The notes under the pieces were generated by a model. The model saw nothing but the letters and a program-made list of their open reading frames with translations, searched no databases and was not told where the DNA came from. A program made the translations under genes and the position numbers. A stretch of 64,000 nucleotides of DNA, taken from Candidatus Micrarchaeota archaeon (GTDB taxonomy: Archaea; Micrarchaeota; Micrarchaeia; Micrarchaeales; Micrarchaeaceae). The stretch spans positions 62,001 to 126,000 of the forward strand of contig JAGWHU010000003.1 in assembly GCA_028866575.1 (NCBI GenBank), in the 5' to 3' direction. Shown here in pieces: positions 31,731-41,468 of this stretch. Position 1 is the stretch's first letter; each line of letters begins with the position of its first letter.

Positions 31731-32255
31731 ATGCAGAGCGTTAACATACCCCGCGAAAGGGCGAGGAAGCTGAGGGGGCACAAGGAGCTCGTGGATAAAA
31801 TAGAAAAGCTCTGCGGCTGCAGCATAGGCTTCGGGGACGATGACATTATAGAGATAACAGGGGCTGCGTTCGCTGAGTACTCCGCGCGAAACATAGTGTA
31901 TGCATTCGGGAGGGGCTTCGAATGCGACATAGCATGCAAGCTGCACGACAACGAATACTACTTCAATTCCATAGACCTCGCGCAGCTGATATCGAGCGAC
32001 AAGCGGATAAAGCAGGTGAAGGCTAGGATAATAGGCGAGAGCGGAAAGACCAAGCGCTATATAGAGGGGGTGAGCTCCGCGAAGCTGAGTGTATACGGTG
32101 ATACCGTAAGCTTTATAGGGACCATAGAGGAAATAAATGAGGCCGAAACCGCAGTAAACACCCTGATAGAGGGCGGCACGCACAGGCTCGCATATGCAAG
32201 GATGGAGGCAGCGCACAGGAAAAACAAGGTTGCCGCCAAAAAGGCAGGATTCTAA
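31731..32255 (+). CDS. KH-domain rRNA-processing protein (Pno1/Dim2-like)
   Basis: 174 residues with two KH-like units. The second carries the RNA-binding G-x-x-G loop in ARIIGESGKTKRYIE (about 99-113), the Pno1/Dim2 pattern. These proteins bind pre-rRNA near the 3' end of 16S and work with Nob1 and RIO kinases in small-subunit maturation; RIO1 is encoded at 38926. TopoVI-B follows 10 bases downstream, so the two may be co-transcribed. The start has GTTGATAGG directly before the ATG. Confidence 0.87.
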   Translation: MQSVNIPRERARKLRGHKELVDKIEKLCGCSIGFGDDDIIEITGAAFAEYSARNIVYAFGRGFECDIACKLHDNEYYFNSIDLAQLISSDKRIKQVKARIIGESGKTKRYIEGVSSAKLSVYGDTVSFIGTIEEINEAETAVNTLIEGGTHRLAYARMEAAHRKNKVAAKKAGF

Positions 32256-32265
32256 GGTAAGAAAA

Positions 32266-33891
32266 ATGGAGACCAGGAAAGCAGAGGACATATTCAAGGA
32301 ATTCAAGGAGCATTCCATAGCGGAGTTCTTCAAGAAGAACAGGCAGATGCTGGGATATTCCGGGAAGGTGCGATCGCTGGTTACTGTTGTCCACGAATGG
32401 GTGACCAACTCGATAGACGCATCGGAAGAGGCCAACATACTGCCCTCTGTGAGCGTTTCGGTGAAGCAGGTGGCGGAGGACAAGTACAGGATATCCGTAT
32501 CGGACAACGGCCCCGGGATACCAAGGAACTACATAGGAAGGGCGCTTGCAACGATACTCGCAGGCACAAAGTTCCACAGGTACATACAGCAGCGCGGCCA
32601 GCAGGGCATAGGCGCAGCAGGGTGCACGCTGTTCTCCCAGATAACGACGGGCAAGCAGATATTCGCTAAGTCCTCAACAGGCACAGGGAAGGCCTATTCA
32701 TGCAGCATAGCGATAGACACGGTCAGGAACAGGCCCGTGGTCAGCGACATGGCACCCATAGACGAGGATTTCAGGGGCCTGTACGTTGAGGGCGAATTCG
32801 CAGAGGTGAAGTACGAGAACGGGGACCACGGGATATACGAGTACATAAGGAGGACTGCCCTCTCCAACCCCCACATAGAGATAAAATACACGGATCCCGA
32901 GGGCAAGGAGAACGTGTTCGTGAGGGCCATAGAAAAGATGCCGGAGCGCCCGAAGCCCACCAAGCCGCACCCGCTCGGATTGTCAGTCAACGACCTGCTC
33001 GAGTTCGCGCAGGTCAGCGAAAGCAGGAAGGTTGGATCGTTCTTAGTAGATACGTTCTCAAGGGTCACGCCAAACAAGGTCGGGGAGCTCAGGGAGCTAG
33101 CGGCAAGCGTTGATTTCGACAAGGACCCCAGGTCGCTCACCTGGCCTGACGCGGAGGAGCTGATAAAGGCTTTCGCGAAGGTGAAGTGGATGTTCCCGGA
33201 TGCAACACAGATCAAGCCGATAGGCGAGGAGCAGATAAGGATAGCACTGAGGAACATACTTGACCCGGAATACATGAGCGTAGTTGAGAGGAAGCCCGCG
33301 GTTTTCAAGGGCGGGATACCTTTCGTTGTTGAAGCGGCAGTTGCGTTCGGCGGCACCGCAGGCAAGAGGACATCCGAGGGATATTCCGGCACAATACTGA
33401 GGTTCTCCAACAGGGTGCCGCTGCTGTTCGATAGCGGCTCCTGCGCTATAACCGTTGCAGCCAAGGACGTGCAGTGGAAAAGGTACAACATAGACCTGGA
33501 TAGCCAGCCTGTGAGCATACTGGTAAACGTCTCCTCGGCGCACATCCCGTATTCCGGGGTTGGAAAGGAATCCATATCACAGGAAGACGAGATAATGGAG
33601 GAGATAAAGCTCGCGATAATGGAGGCTGCGAGGGGCGTGCAGAGGTACATAAGCGGGAAGCAGCGCATGCATGAAGAAGCATCCCGCTACAACACCATAA
33701 TGAGGTACACCAAGCAGCTCGCGCAGGACCTTGGCGAGATGACAGGCGAGGACCGGAAGGTGCTGGAAAGGAAGATAGAGGAGCTCGTCGCAAAGCACTA
33801 TCCCAAGGCGAAGAAGGAGGAGGAGCAGGAAAAGGAATACGACGAGCTGTCGGTGAAATCAGACTCCGACGAAAAAAAGGATAAGGAATAA
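32266..33891 (+). CDS. top6B: DNA topoisomerase VI subunit B
   Basis: 541 residues. GHKL ATP-binding motifs are in order: HEWVTNSIDAS (about 43-53), SDNGPGIP (about 79-86) and GQQGIGAAGC (about 111-120). The transducer domain follows (HPLGLSVNDL to ILVNVSSAHIPYSGVGKESI). The highly charged C-terminal tail (KKEEEQEKEYDELSV) is an extension. With subunit A it forms the ATP-dependent type IIB enzyme that relaxes and decatenates DNA; subunit A is not in this window. The start at 32266, 10 bases after the KH gene stop, is preferred over the out-of-family extension from 32194. Confidence 0.95.
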   Translation: METRKAEDIFKEFKEHSIAEFFKKNRQMLGYSGKVRSLVTVVHEWVTNSIDASEEANILPSVSVSVKQVAEDKYRISVSDNGPGIPRNYIGRALATILAGTKFHRYIQQRGQQGIGAAGCTLFSQITTGKQIFAKSSTGTGKAYSCSIAIDTVRNRPVVSDMAPIDEDFRGLYVEGEFAEVKYENGDHGIYEYIRRTALSNPHIEIKYTDPEGKENVFVRAIEKMPERPKPTKPHPLGLSVNDLLEFAQVSESRKVGSFLVDTFSRVTPNKVGELRELAASVDFDKDPRSLTWPDAEELIKAFAKVKWMFPDATQIKPIGEEQIRIALRNILDPEYMSVVERKPAVFKGGIPFVVEAAVAFGGTAGKRTSEGYSGTILRFSNRVPLLFDSGSCAITVAAKDVQWKRYNIDLDSQPVSILVNVSSAHIPYSGVGKESISQEDEIMEEIKLAIMEAARGVQRYISGKQRMHEEASRYNTIMRYTKQLAQDLGEMTGEDRKVLERKIEELVAKHYPKAKKEEEQEKEYDELSVKSDSDEKKDKE

Positions 33892-33899
33892 CCGCAAGA

Positions 33900-35192
33900 T
33901 CAGTGCGGGGCCATGCCTTCATGCACGCTGTTATCTCCTGTTTCCCCGACTACCGCATGCTCAGGCCTGCAGAAAATCCAGAATACCGCGGCCGCAACAA
34001 GCGCTATGCCTGATGCGATGTACAGCGGGAACACCGGTGAAAATGCTGCCGCCATGAATCCCGCAATAACCGGCGGTATCATCTGCGCGAACGCAGCCAC
34101 GCTTGAATTTATCCCAAGTATCTGGCCCTGTATGGACCTGTCCGCTGATCTGCTTACCAGGCCTGTGAGGTAGGCCTGGGTTATGCCGTTGAATATCGCG
34201 AATATCGGGTATATGACTAGAAGCTGCCACGGTGCCGTGGGGATCACAACAAGGAAGAGCGCGATCGCAGTAGCTATTAGCGATATCCTCAATATCTGGT
34301 ATTCCCTGTTAGCAGGGAGTTTCCTTGTTATGAACAACTGGGTGAATGCTATCCATATGCCTATGTACGCGAAAAGGTTGCCTATGCTGCCCTGCGTGAA
34401 CCCGAACTTGTTTATGTAGAACACCGCAATGAAGGTGGTGAAGAAGGTGAAGCCCATCTGGAACAGGAATACGGTGCTTAGGACAGCGCGCACGCTCTTG
34501 TGCTTGTATACCTGTATTATGTTCTCTATCGATCTTAGCATGCTGACATGCAGCGCCTTTGCCCTCTCCTTGAGCGTTTCTGGAAGCACGAGCAGTATGA
34601 GCATTAGCTCGGTGAAGCTGAGCATCGCGGCGAAGTAAAACGGCGTGGATGCGCTGAACCAGCTTACCAGTGCCGGATTGGAAAGCTCGCCCCCGAGGAA
34701 CGGCCCTATTATGAACCCAAGGCCGAACGCAGCGCCTATCAGGCCGAAGTTCTTGGCCCTGTCCTTGGGCTCCGTCACGTCGGCTATGGAAGCCTGGGCG
34801 ATGGCGATGTTCCCGCCCGTTATCCCGTCAAATGCGCGGGATATGAAAAGCATTGGTATGTTCCTGAAGAGTATCCCGAGGGCGAATATTATGTAGGCTA
34901 TCGCGCTCCCGGCAACGGAGATCGCAAGCAGCTTCTTCCTCCCGAACCTGTCGGAAAGCTGCCCGAGTATCGGCGCAGCCAGGAACATCATGAGCGGGTA
35001 TATGGCCGTAAGCAGTCCAAGCAGTATGTATCCGCTTGCAACCGAGCCGGCCCCGGAAAGCAGGAAGTACTGCGATGCCGGATCAGCGAGCAAAAGCGGT
35101 ATTACCGGTATGAGTATGCCGAAGCCCAGCAGGTCCACGAATATTATAAAGAATATTACCACTAGGGTGTTGTTCTTCAGCTTTTCCATCAT
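33900..35192 (-). CDS. MFS transporter, TetA-like
   Basis: About 430 residues with 12 membrane helices. The motif GQLSDRFGRKKLL between TM2 and TM3 is the MFS signature, and DLLGFGILIPVIPLLL in TM1 and FGLGFIIGPFLGG in TM5 are typical of the DHA1 drug-proton antiporters such as TetA. The substrate is unknown. A GTG at 35204 is in frame; the ATG at 35192 has GGTG six bases before it. Genes on both sides are unrelated. Confidence 0.88.
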   Translation of the reverse strand: MMEKLKNNTLVVIFFIIFVDLLGFGILIPVIPLLLADPASQYFLLSGAGSVASGYILLGLLTAIYPLMMFLAAPILGQLSDRFGRKKLLAISVAGSAIAYIIFALGILFRNIPMLFISRAFDGITGGNIAIAQASIADVTEPKDRAKNFGLIGAAFGLGFIIGPFLGGELSNPALVSWFSASTPFYFAAMLSFTELMLILLVLPETLKERAKALHVSMLRSIENIIQVYKHKSVRAVLSTVFLFQMGFTFFTTFIAVFYINKFGFTQGSIGNLFAYIGIWIAFTQLFITRKLPANREYQILRISLIATAIALFLVVIPTAPWQLLVIYPIFAIFNGITQAYLTGLVSRSADRSIQGQILGINSSVAAFAQMIPPVIAGFMAAAFSPVFPLYIASGIALVAAAVFWIFCRPEHAVVGETGDNSVHEGMAPH

Positions 35193-35304
35193 TCTACCCA
35201 CCAAATGAGCCTATACCCTAAAGGTTCCTACCAGAGCCTATTTATACCTTGCCGGAATCACGTGTGCCTGTTCATACAATAAATGCATTGCTGCATTCGT
35301 ACGC

Positions 35305-35976
35305 TCACTTCATGAACTTGTTGTATGGCACAACTGCATCCAGATGCAGCGAATACGTGTTCCTGTACAGCTTCTTTCCGCGCTTCATCCCGTAGAGCCT
35401 GAACGACCTTGTAGGCTTGAGGCCGTAGTCCTTGAAGAACTCGTTCATCATGAGCTTGTCGCTCACGTAAACGTCCCTGCCCTCATTTACGTCCTCTATC
35501 TTTGCTATGAAGCCACCGCGCCTCTGCACGTACTTGGTCACCTTTGCTATGAGGTTGTTTATCCTGTACATGTCCCCCCTCAGCTGTATTACCGCTTCGT
35601 AATACCCTGAGCTTATCCTGTAGCAGCGCTGGCATGTCTCGTGCAGCACCTTGTACTGCAGCCTCCTCGGGAAGCTCACCCTCTCGCCATCAACCTCGAA
35701 TACGAAAACCGCATCGATCTCCTTTCCTGTGTGTCCTATCACCTTGACCTCGCACTGCAGCCTGTGCCCCACCTTCACCGCCCTCGAAAGCGATGCGTTG
35801 CTCATCCTCGAGAAGGTCTTGCCCTCCTTTATCCGCCTGCAGAACCTGCACTGGTATATGGAAACTTCTTCAGGAACCCTCTTCTCCAGTTTCTTGATTA
35901 CGCAAAGCTCGCAGAAATTGCCTATGAACCTTATCTCGTCGCTTGAGTTGTTGCAAAGCGGGCAGTATATTGTCGT
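35305..35976 (-). CDS. NMD3-like 60S-export/ribosome-assembly protein with a non-canonical start
   Basis: About 224 residues. The four CxxC knuckles of NMD3 are seen in order: YCPLC, FCELC, QCRFC and TCQRC, followed by the typical RRGGFIAKIEDVNEGRDVYV and the YSLHLDAVVPYN end. The first ATG in the frame (35805) lies after three of the four knuckles and cannot be the start. Between the in-frame TAA at 35995-35997 and the first knuckle there is no ATG, GTG or TTG. GGTG stands five bases before ACG (35974-35976), and ATA at 35968-35970 is the other candidate. A TATA-like AACAAATAAATTCC at about 36015-36028 fits transcription starting near 35996. The role is in large-subunit maturation. Confidence 0.8.
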   Translation of the reverse strand, partial: TTIYCPLCNNSSDEIRFIGNFCELCVIKKLEKRVPEEVSIYQCRFCRRIKEGKTFSRMSNASLSRAVKVGHRLQCEVKVIGHTGKEIDAVFVFEVDGERVSFPRRLQYKVLHETCQRCYRISSGYYEAVIQLRGDMYRINNLIAKVTKYVQRRGGFIAKIEDVNEGRDVYVSDKLMMNEFFKDYGLKPTRSFRLYGMKRGKKLYRNTYSLHLDAVVPYNKFMK

Positions 35977-36047
35977 AAAAGCACCAAAGGAACCTTACAT
36001 TAATTGTTTTCAAGGAATTTATTTGTTCGCAATTCTATGCAGTGCAC

Positions 36048-37634
36048 CTATGAGTAGTGCCTGCTCAGTATCGCGCTGTATGCCGGCCTCGTCACGAGCA
36101 CGCCGAGGAGCGCGCCTATTATGGTGGATTCGGAGAACCCTACAACTGTTACCAAAGAAGTTGAGAAGAACAGCGGAAGCATCGCTATGACCAGCAGCGC
36201 CGCATCCGCCCATATTATGTAGAACGCGTTGCCGAGAACGACCTTTGCTGAGGCGTTCTCCCCCTTCTCGCCGAGCATCTCGTCGGTTATGATTATCTGG
36301 GCATCTACCCCCGTACCAACGACCGCTATCATCCCTGCGACCGCAGACAGGTCTATGGTGCCGACGAGGCCTATGATAGATATTATGATGAAAAGCTCCA
36401 TTACCGTTGTTATGAGTATCGGTGCTATGAGGAATATGCGCCTGTACCTGAACACTATGAAAAGGGAGACGAACGCAACGGCGATTAGCCCGGTTATGCC
36501 GCTTATGTACAGGAATCGCTGGCCAAGGGTAGCCGGTATCGTTGTTGGAGTCCCTGCTATTATGGCGACAGGTAGAGCGCCGCCGTTGAGTATGCTGGCT
36601 ATGGTCTTAGTCTGGTTCTGGGCGTACTTCATCTCGTTCTGCGGCGATGACTGCGGGGAAACCCCTGATATCTGGTAGCTCTGGCTGGTCGTGCCGTTGG
36701 TTATGGATGGATTGAGCAGCGGGGCCGAAAGGAGCCCGACAACAGGCCAGGACTGGACTATGCTGCTGTTGATGGATATCCTCGTGTACTGCGGAGTCAT
36801 GTTCTTCTTGCTCTCCAGCCTTACCGTATAGTTGTTCGCTATTGCGAAGCCTATCAGCGAGCCCTGCAGATTTGAGCTTGCTATGACCGTCTTGTACCTG
36901 CCGTTGTTAGCTGCAAGGAAATTCTCTGCGCTGCGTATGCTTGAATTGGAATTCGTGACGCCAATGACAGGTATAGACTGGTTCCCGGAGTTCAGGGCAG
37001 ATTGCATCGCAGCGAGCGATTCTGGCGCGGTTAGCCCTGCAGTGGTGTTTCCCAGGTCGGAATAATTCATGAGCACCACAGTGGAGCTGGGCCTGTCAAG
37101 GAACATGTACAGAGGCTTGTTTGACTGGCCGAAAACCGTCCTTGCGAACTTCACCGAAGCGGCCTGCGTCACGAAGAACGTTACCGTCCACGTTACCGTA
37201 TTGTTGCTCGTCTGCTGCGGGGAAAGCTGGCCTATGCTGCCCTTGAGTATGTCGCTGCCGTTTATCGCCTCCCTGCCGTTTACAATCCCCTCGAACTTGC
37301 CCTGGCTCTGTATGATGTTTATCGTCTGGTTTATCTCTGCGGGCGAGACTGACGGTATTATCAAATAGACGTGGGAGTCCCCGACGCCCTCCACGGTGAC
37401 CTGCTTGAGCCCGAAAGTCGAAACTCGCTGCTGCAGCGCAGATATCAGCGCGCTCATCGCCGTTACGTTTACCGGATGCTCCAGGGTTATGGGTATCTGG
37501 GTGCCGCCTATGAACTCTATGCCGAAGTGTATCCCGTAGTGCAGGTCGAGCACAACCAAGGCCACGACTATTATTATGAGTGGCCATATGCGCCTGTCCT
37601 TAAGGTAGCCCTTTATGCTGTGGCCCTCGCTCAT
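36048..37634 (-). CDS. secD: Archaeal protein-export membrane protein SecD
   Basis: 528 residues. TM1 is followed by the GGTQIPITLEHP segment, an RND-type layout. A large outer P1-like domain follows, then five membrane helices with the conserved GTGVDAQIIITDEMLGE segment near residue 445. It pairs with SecF to drive late steps of Sec export. The ATG at 37634 has GGAGGTG upstream and overlaps the SecF stop by four bases; an earlier in-frame start at 37694 would lie inside secF and is rejected. The outer domain is Asn/Ser-rich with many glycosylation sites. Confidence 0.92.
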   Translation of the reverse strand: MSEGHSIKGYLKDRRIWPLIIIVVALVVLDLHYGIHFGIEFIGGTQIPITLEHPVNVTAMSALISALQQRVSTFGLKQVTVEGVGDSHVYLIIPSVSPAEINQTINIIQSQGKFEGIVNGREAINGSDILKGSIGQLSPQQTSNNTVTWTVTFFVTQAASVKFARTVFGQSNKPLYMFLDRPSSTVVLMNYSDLGNTTAGLTAPESLAAMQSALNSGNQSIPVIGVTNSNSSIRSAENFLAANNGRYKTVIASSNLQGSLIGFAIANNYTVRLESKKNMTPQYTRISINSSIVQSWPVVGLLSAPLLNPSITNGTTSQSYQISGVSPQSSPQNEMKYAQNQTKTIASILNGGALPVAIIAGTPTTIPATLGQRFLYISGITGLIAVAFVSLFIVFRYRRIFLIAPILITTVMELFIIISIIGLVGTIDLSAVAGMIAVVGTGVDAQIIITDEMLGEKGENASAKVVLGNAFYIIWADAALLVIAMLPLFFSTSLVTVVGFSESTIIGALLGVLVTRPAYSAILSRHYS

Positions 37635-38779
37635 TTGTTGTGCACCTCCTTCCTCTGCTTGTACCACAATATCATCGGCATGTTCGCCATCCATGTTGTT
37701 ATGAGGTCTCCTATCAGACCTACTAGCACTACTCCGGATATTTCAAGGTATGTTGGTATGAACGCGTAATACGACACCGCCAGCAGTATGCCGAAGGATA
37801 TTATTGCGGTTATGGTCATCGTGGATCCGGTCTTGAAGGACGAGAACGCCCTTTCCGCGGATGTGCCCTCGCTCCTCTTCAGCACCCTTATGCCGGAAAG
37901 CATGTCCGTGTCTATGGAATAGCCGAGAAGCATGAGAAGACCGCCTACCGATGCTATGCCGAGGGGTATCCCGAAAAGCCCCATTGCGCCCAGTGCGACT
38001 ATTATGTCGTTTGCGGCCCCGAAGACAACCGCAAAAGCTGGTATCGGGGTGCGGAATACGGCGAAAACGGCTATCGCAACAAGTATGAACGCGACTATTA
38101 TTATCGTCTTCATCTGGTTAAGGAAGAATGCACCGAGCGTGGGCGTTACCTGGTTGTACGAATAAGAGGAAAACGGTAGTATGGACTTGAGCGTGGATAT
38201 TATCCTGTTCTGGTAGACGATCGATGCGTTGGAGTAGCTTCCCTTTGCGACGTTAGTCATGGATGCATAATCAGTTGAATTGTAGCTTACGTTGCCTATG
38301 AACGGCCTCAGGCTGGAAAGCTCGCTTGAGAGCGATGCAGTGAAAGAGGTTATGGACTTCTGCTGCTCAATCCTGGAATCGGCCAGGAGCGTCTGTATTG
38401 TGGAGTTGTCCGGCTGCGTGTTAAGCTCTGTCTGGTATGCGGATATGTTGAACGTTGCAGAGGTGTAATTGCCGTATGCGCTGTAGAACGCCAGGAGATC
38501 AGCTTCCCCCGCAGCTATGCTGCTGTTCTCAGCCATTGTTATGGATATGCCCCCGGGAGACCTGGACACGCTGGCCTGCGCCCCGGGTATCTTGGAGTCG
38601 ACCATGGATGTCAGGGACCTTATGTTTATCGTGGAATTGGTGACCAGCTGCACGCTGACCCCTCCCTTGAGGGATGAGTCGAGCTGTATGTGCGAGATAA
38701 AGTACAAACTGATTAGAAGCATGGCTACTGGTACGATTATGTATAGCTTGTAGTGCTTGCTTTCGTATATATTCTTCAT
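37631..38779 (-). CDS. secF: Archaeal protein-export membrane protein SecF
   Basis: 382 residues: TM1, the DSSLKGGVSVQLVTN segment after it, an outer domain of about 160 residues, then five helices with GYSIDTDMLSGIRVLKR, the SecF signature of TM4-TM5. The outer domain is longer than in many SecF proteins and is largely helical. It precedes secD in the same operon, the reverse of bacterial order but usual for archaea. Confidence 0.92.
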   Translation of the reverse strand: MKNIYESKHYKLYIIVPVAMLLISLYFISHIQLDSSLKGGVSVQLVTNSTINIRSLTSMVDSKIPGAQASVSRSPGGISITMAENSSIAAGEADLLAFYSAYGNYTSATFNISAYQTELNTQPDNSTIQTLLADSRIEQQKSITSFTASLSSELSSLRPFIGNVSYNSTDYASMTNVAKGSYSNASIVYQNRIISTLKSILPFSSYSYNQVTPTLGAFFLNQMKTIIIVAFILVAIAVFAVFRTPIPAFAVVFGAANDIIVALGAMGLFGIPLGIASVGGLLMLLGYSIDTDMLSGIRVLKRSEGTSAERAFSSFKTGSTMTITAIISFGILLAVSYYAFIPTYLEISGVVLVGLIGDLITTWMANMPMILWYKQRKEVHNK

Positions 38780-38854
38780 TAAGACCAGTAAGCGATATTA
38801 TTGAATTATTAGGCGGAAACAGGCAGGCAGCCCCAAACCCGTGATTCCATTAAT

Positions 38855-38866
38855 ATTTATAAGGAA
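38855..38866 (+). promoter_or_regulatory. TATA box for the RIO1 kinase gene
   Basis: TATTTATAAGGA lies about 65 bases before the ATG at 38926, so the leader would be about 40 bases. That leader holds a small GGCC/GGCC hairpin near 38899-38912, which may be chance. Confidence 0.45.
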
Positions 38867-38925
38867 AAGCTTAAAAGATGTTATGAGGTCGCGCTGAAGG
38901 CCGAAACGGGCCAAGAGGTAGTCAT

Positions 38926-39696
38926 ATGGCAAGGAGAGTATCGAGGAGGAAGGAACCCAGCAGGGATTTCTACACGCTCAAGGAGCAGAACAAGATAGAC
39001 TCCGGAATATTCGATACTAAGACGATGGTATACCTGAGCAAGTTCTACAACAAGGGCATAATAGGGAAGCTCGACTTCATGATAGCGAAGGGCAAGGAGG
39101 CAAACGTGTACGTCGCGCAGCCCGGGACCTCGGATATCGTAAGCGGCTCGAAATTCATAGCCATCAAATTCTTCAGGGTGGAAACCACCTCGTTCTTCAA
39201 CATGCAGAATTACATAGTGGGCGACCCGAGGTTCTCCAAGATCAGGCTCACGAAAAGGAACATAGTCAAGGCCTGGTGCATGAAGGAGATGGGCAACCTC
39301 CGGATAGCGAAATCGGCAGGGATACCGTCACCTAGGCCGTACATGGCGAACGGAAGCATACTTGCAATGGAGTTCATAGGAAATGACGACGGCGTACCAG
39401 CACCGCAGCTGAAGGACGCATTCCTGGACAACCCCGGGGCGTTCCTTGACATAGTGATAGATCAGGCAAGGAAGCTGTACAGGGCAGGGCTTGTGCATGC
39501 GGATCTGAGCGAGTACAACATACTTGTGCATGAGGGCGAGCCGCATATGATAGATTTCGGCCAGGCTGTCATACTCAAGCACCCGAACGCGCAGCCGTTC
39601 CTGGAGAGGGACGTGAAAAACATGCTATCATATTTCTCGAAAAGGTATTCCATAGACATGAACCCGGAAAAGGTCCTCGAGCGAATAAAGGGATGA
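38926..39696 (+). CDS. rio1: RIO1-type atypical serine kinase
   Basis: 256 residues. The flexible loop KGKEANVYVAQ replaces a normal P-loop. The catalytic loop is HADLSEYN (about 191-198) and the metal-binding motif is MIDFGQA (about 208-214), all RIO1 hallmarks, although the usual IDVSQ reads IDFGQ here. RIO1 acts as an ATPase switch in late small-subunit maturation. Its partner Pno1-like protein is encoded at 31731. Confidence 0.92.
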   Translation: MARRVSRRKEPSRDFYTLKEQNKIDSGIFDTKTMVYLSKFYNKGIIGKLDFMIAKGKEANVYVAQPGTSDIVSGSKFIAIKFFRVETTSFFNMQNYIVGDPRFSKIRLTKRNIVKAWCMKEMGNLRIAKSAGIPSPRPYMANGSILAMEFIGNDDGVPAPQLKDAFLDNPGAFLDIVIDQARKLYRAGLVHADLSEYNILVHEGEPHMIDFGQAVILKHPNAQPFLERDVKNMLSYFSKRYSIDMNPEKVLERIKG

Positions 39697-39752
39697 AACG
39701 AATCGCATGCATAGGTTAAAATTAATTCAACGAGCAATCCAATTGTGACCCA

Positions 39753-40235
39753 ATGGATGGCGATAAAATAGTGCGCGAGCAGCTGCTGTCGCTCCTTAAG
39801 GGAGGCAATGCGCACATAAGGTTCAACGACGCGGTAAGGGGCTTTCCCGCCAAGCACATAAACTCGACGCTTCCCAACGTCCCCTACTCCTTCTGGCACC
39901 TGCTGGAGCACATGAGGATAACGCAGAATGACATACTCGATTTCATAGAGAACCCAAGGTACAGGTATCTTGGCTGGCCGAAGGACTACTGGCCAAGAAA
40001 AGGTTCAATGGCAACGAAAAGGGACTGGGGCGATTCCATAGCCTCATTCAACAGCGATTCGGAAAGACTGCAGGGGATAGTGCGCAATCCGAAAATTGAT
40101 CTTTACGCCAAGATTCCGCACGGGACAGGCCAGAGCATCGCAAGGGAGATAATGCTTGTCGCGGACCATACCGCTTACCATCTTGGCGAGTTCGTAGTAA
40201 TGAAAAGGGCCATAGGGGAGTGGAAGGGGAAATAG
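39753..40235 (+). CDS. DinB-like four-helix metal-binding protein
   Basis: 160 residues. YSFWHLLEHMRITQND holds the first His of the metal site and ADHTAYHLGEFVVMKRA the other two, in the DinB/YfiT order. WPKDYWPRKG is the variable loop. Family members are thiol-dependent transferases or have no known role. TGTG lies five bases before the ATG. It sits between RIO1 and convergent thiI and has no functional link to either. Confidence 0.8.
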   Translation: MDGDKIVREQLLSLLKGGNAHIRFNDAVRGFPAKHINSTLPNVPYSFWHLLEHMRITQNDILDFIENPRYRYLGWPKDYWPRKGSMATKRDWGDSIASFNSDSERLQGIVRNPKIDLYAKIPHGTGQSIAREIMLVADHTAYHLGEFVVMKRAIGEWKGK

Positions 40236-40246
40236 AATCTGCCGTG

Positions 40247-41386
40247 TCATCCAGAGACTGACATTTTCCTGAGCGTCATCCTAACCGCTGAATCCATCGA
40301 TGCCTTTTTCCAAAGCTCCCTTATCTTCAGGTATTCGCTGCTGGTTGCTGGGCTCCTTGCAGCTATTGAGCACACGTCCTTGTATTTTTTTATCGATTCC
40401 TCGTAGGTGCCTATCCTCTTTGCTACGTTTATTATCTCCTGCTTGTCGAATCCTATGAGCGGCCTGATTATGAGGCGCTTTATGCCGTACTGCGACGATG
40501 TGAGGTTTCCGACAGTTTGGGACGCGACCTGGCCCAGGCTCTCCCCGCTTACGATGCATCCGGCTCCCTCCTTCTTCGCTATCTCCTCCGCAATCCTGTA
40601 CAGGAACAGCTTGAATAGGACAAGCTCGTATTTCCTAGGTGTCTTCAGGGCAGCAGACTGGAACACGTGCCCTGGCATCAGGCAGAGCTTGTAATCATTC
40701 GAATAGGATGAAAGTATCCTGCCTAGGCTCTTTATTTTCGATAGCCTCTCGTCGCCGTTGTCCGGGAATGCGTGCACGTGCATATATATCGGCCTGAGGC
40801 CCCTCTTCATCGCGTAGAAGGATGCCACCGGAGAGTCTATGCCCCCTGAAAATAGGACTACCGCGCTGCCCGACGACCCGACCGGGAGCCCGTTAGCTCC
40901 GCCGATCCTTTCGGTGTAAAGGAATGCGACATTCTTCGTTGCATTTATGTAGAGGTCCTTCCTCGCATCCTTGTCTATCTTGAATTTTAGTCTCTTGGTG
41001 TTTTTTATGAAATGGCTTACCACATCGGAGGAATCGAAGCTCAGGCTCTTCACCGACCTGTGCGGCACTATCCTTACCTTGTCCGCCCTTTTCAGCATCC
41101 TGTTTGCCGCATCGACCATGGAATCGAGGTCGTTGCCGCACGTTATGACAGGGGAGAACCTGCTTATGCCGAAAACCATTGATAGCTTTCCCTCTATCGA
41201 TTTCCGGTCGGAACTACTATCGAAGACCAGGAAGAACCTGTCCCTCATGTGCCTGAGCTCCGAATAGCTCTCGCCGCTCAGGGCTAGCCTTACGTTGTCG
41301 TAAAGACTATTTACGAACGAGCTCCTGTTCCTCCCCTTGAGCCATATCTCGCCGAAATGTATGAGTATGCCTTCGTATTCATTCAT
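40247..41386 (-). CDS. thiI: tRNA 4-thiouridine synthetase ThiI
   Basis: About 379 residues. An N-terminal ferredoxin-like/THUMP region (GILIHFGEIWLKGRNRSSFV at the start) is followed by the PP-loop SGGIDSPVASF (about 182-192), which adenylates U8 of tRNA. There is no rhodanese domain, as in most archaeal forms, but GHVFQSAALK and SGESLGQVASQT match the family core. CSIAAR near the end holds a Cys that may be catalytic. GGTG stands three bases before the ATG; a TTG at 41401 is in frame. It is divergent from secE with a shared AT-rich spacer. Confidence 0.92.
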   Translation of the reverse strand: MNEYEGILIHFGEIWLKGRNRSSFVNSLYDNVRLALSGESYSELRHMRDRFFLVFDSSSDRKSIEGKLSMVFGISRFSPVITCGNDLDSMVDAANRMLKRADKVRIVPHRSVKSLSFDSSDVVSHFIKNTKRLKFKIDKDARKDLYINATKNVAFLYTERIGGANGLPVGSSGSAVVLFSGGIDSPVASFYAMKRGLRPIYMHVHAFPDNGDERLSKIKSLGRILSSYSNDYKLCLMPGHVFQSAALKTPRKYELVLFKLFLYRIAEEIAKKEGAGCIVSGESLGQVASQTVGNLTSSQYGIKRLIIRPLIGFDKQEIINVAKRIGTYEESIKKYKDVCSIAARSPATSSEYLKIRELWKKASMDSAVRMTLRKMSVSG

Positions 41387-41468
41387 GGGCACCACGAACA
41401 AAAAGCAATATAAATATCCCTTCCTATTATTTATCTTAAGCTATTAAACATATGTTTGAGTGTTTGAA

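Noticed and set aside
32694-33668. Long frame opposite topoisomerase VI subunit B
   Set aside because: It is antisense to a clear gene; length is due to codon bias, and it shows no domain.
38899-38912. Small hairpin in the RIO1 leader as a riboswitch
   Set aside because: Only four base pairs; no known aptamer pattern.
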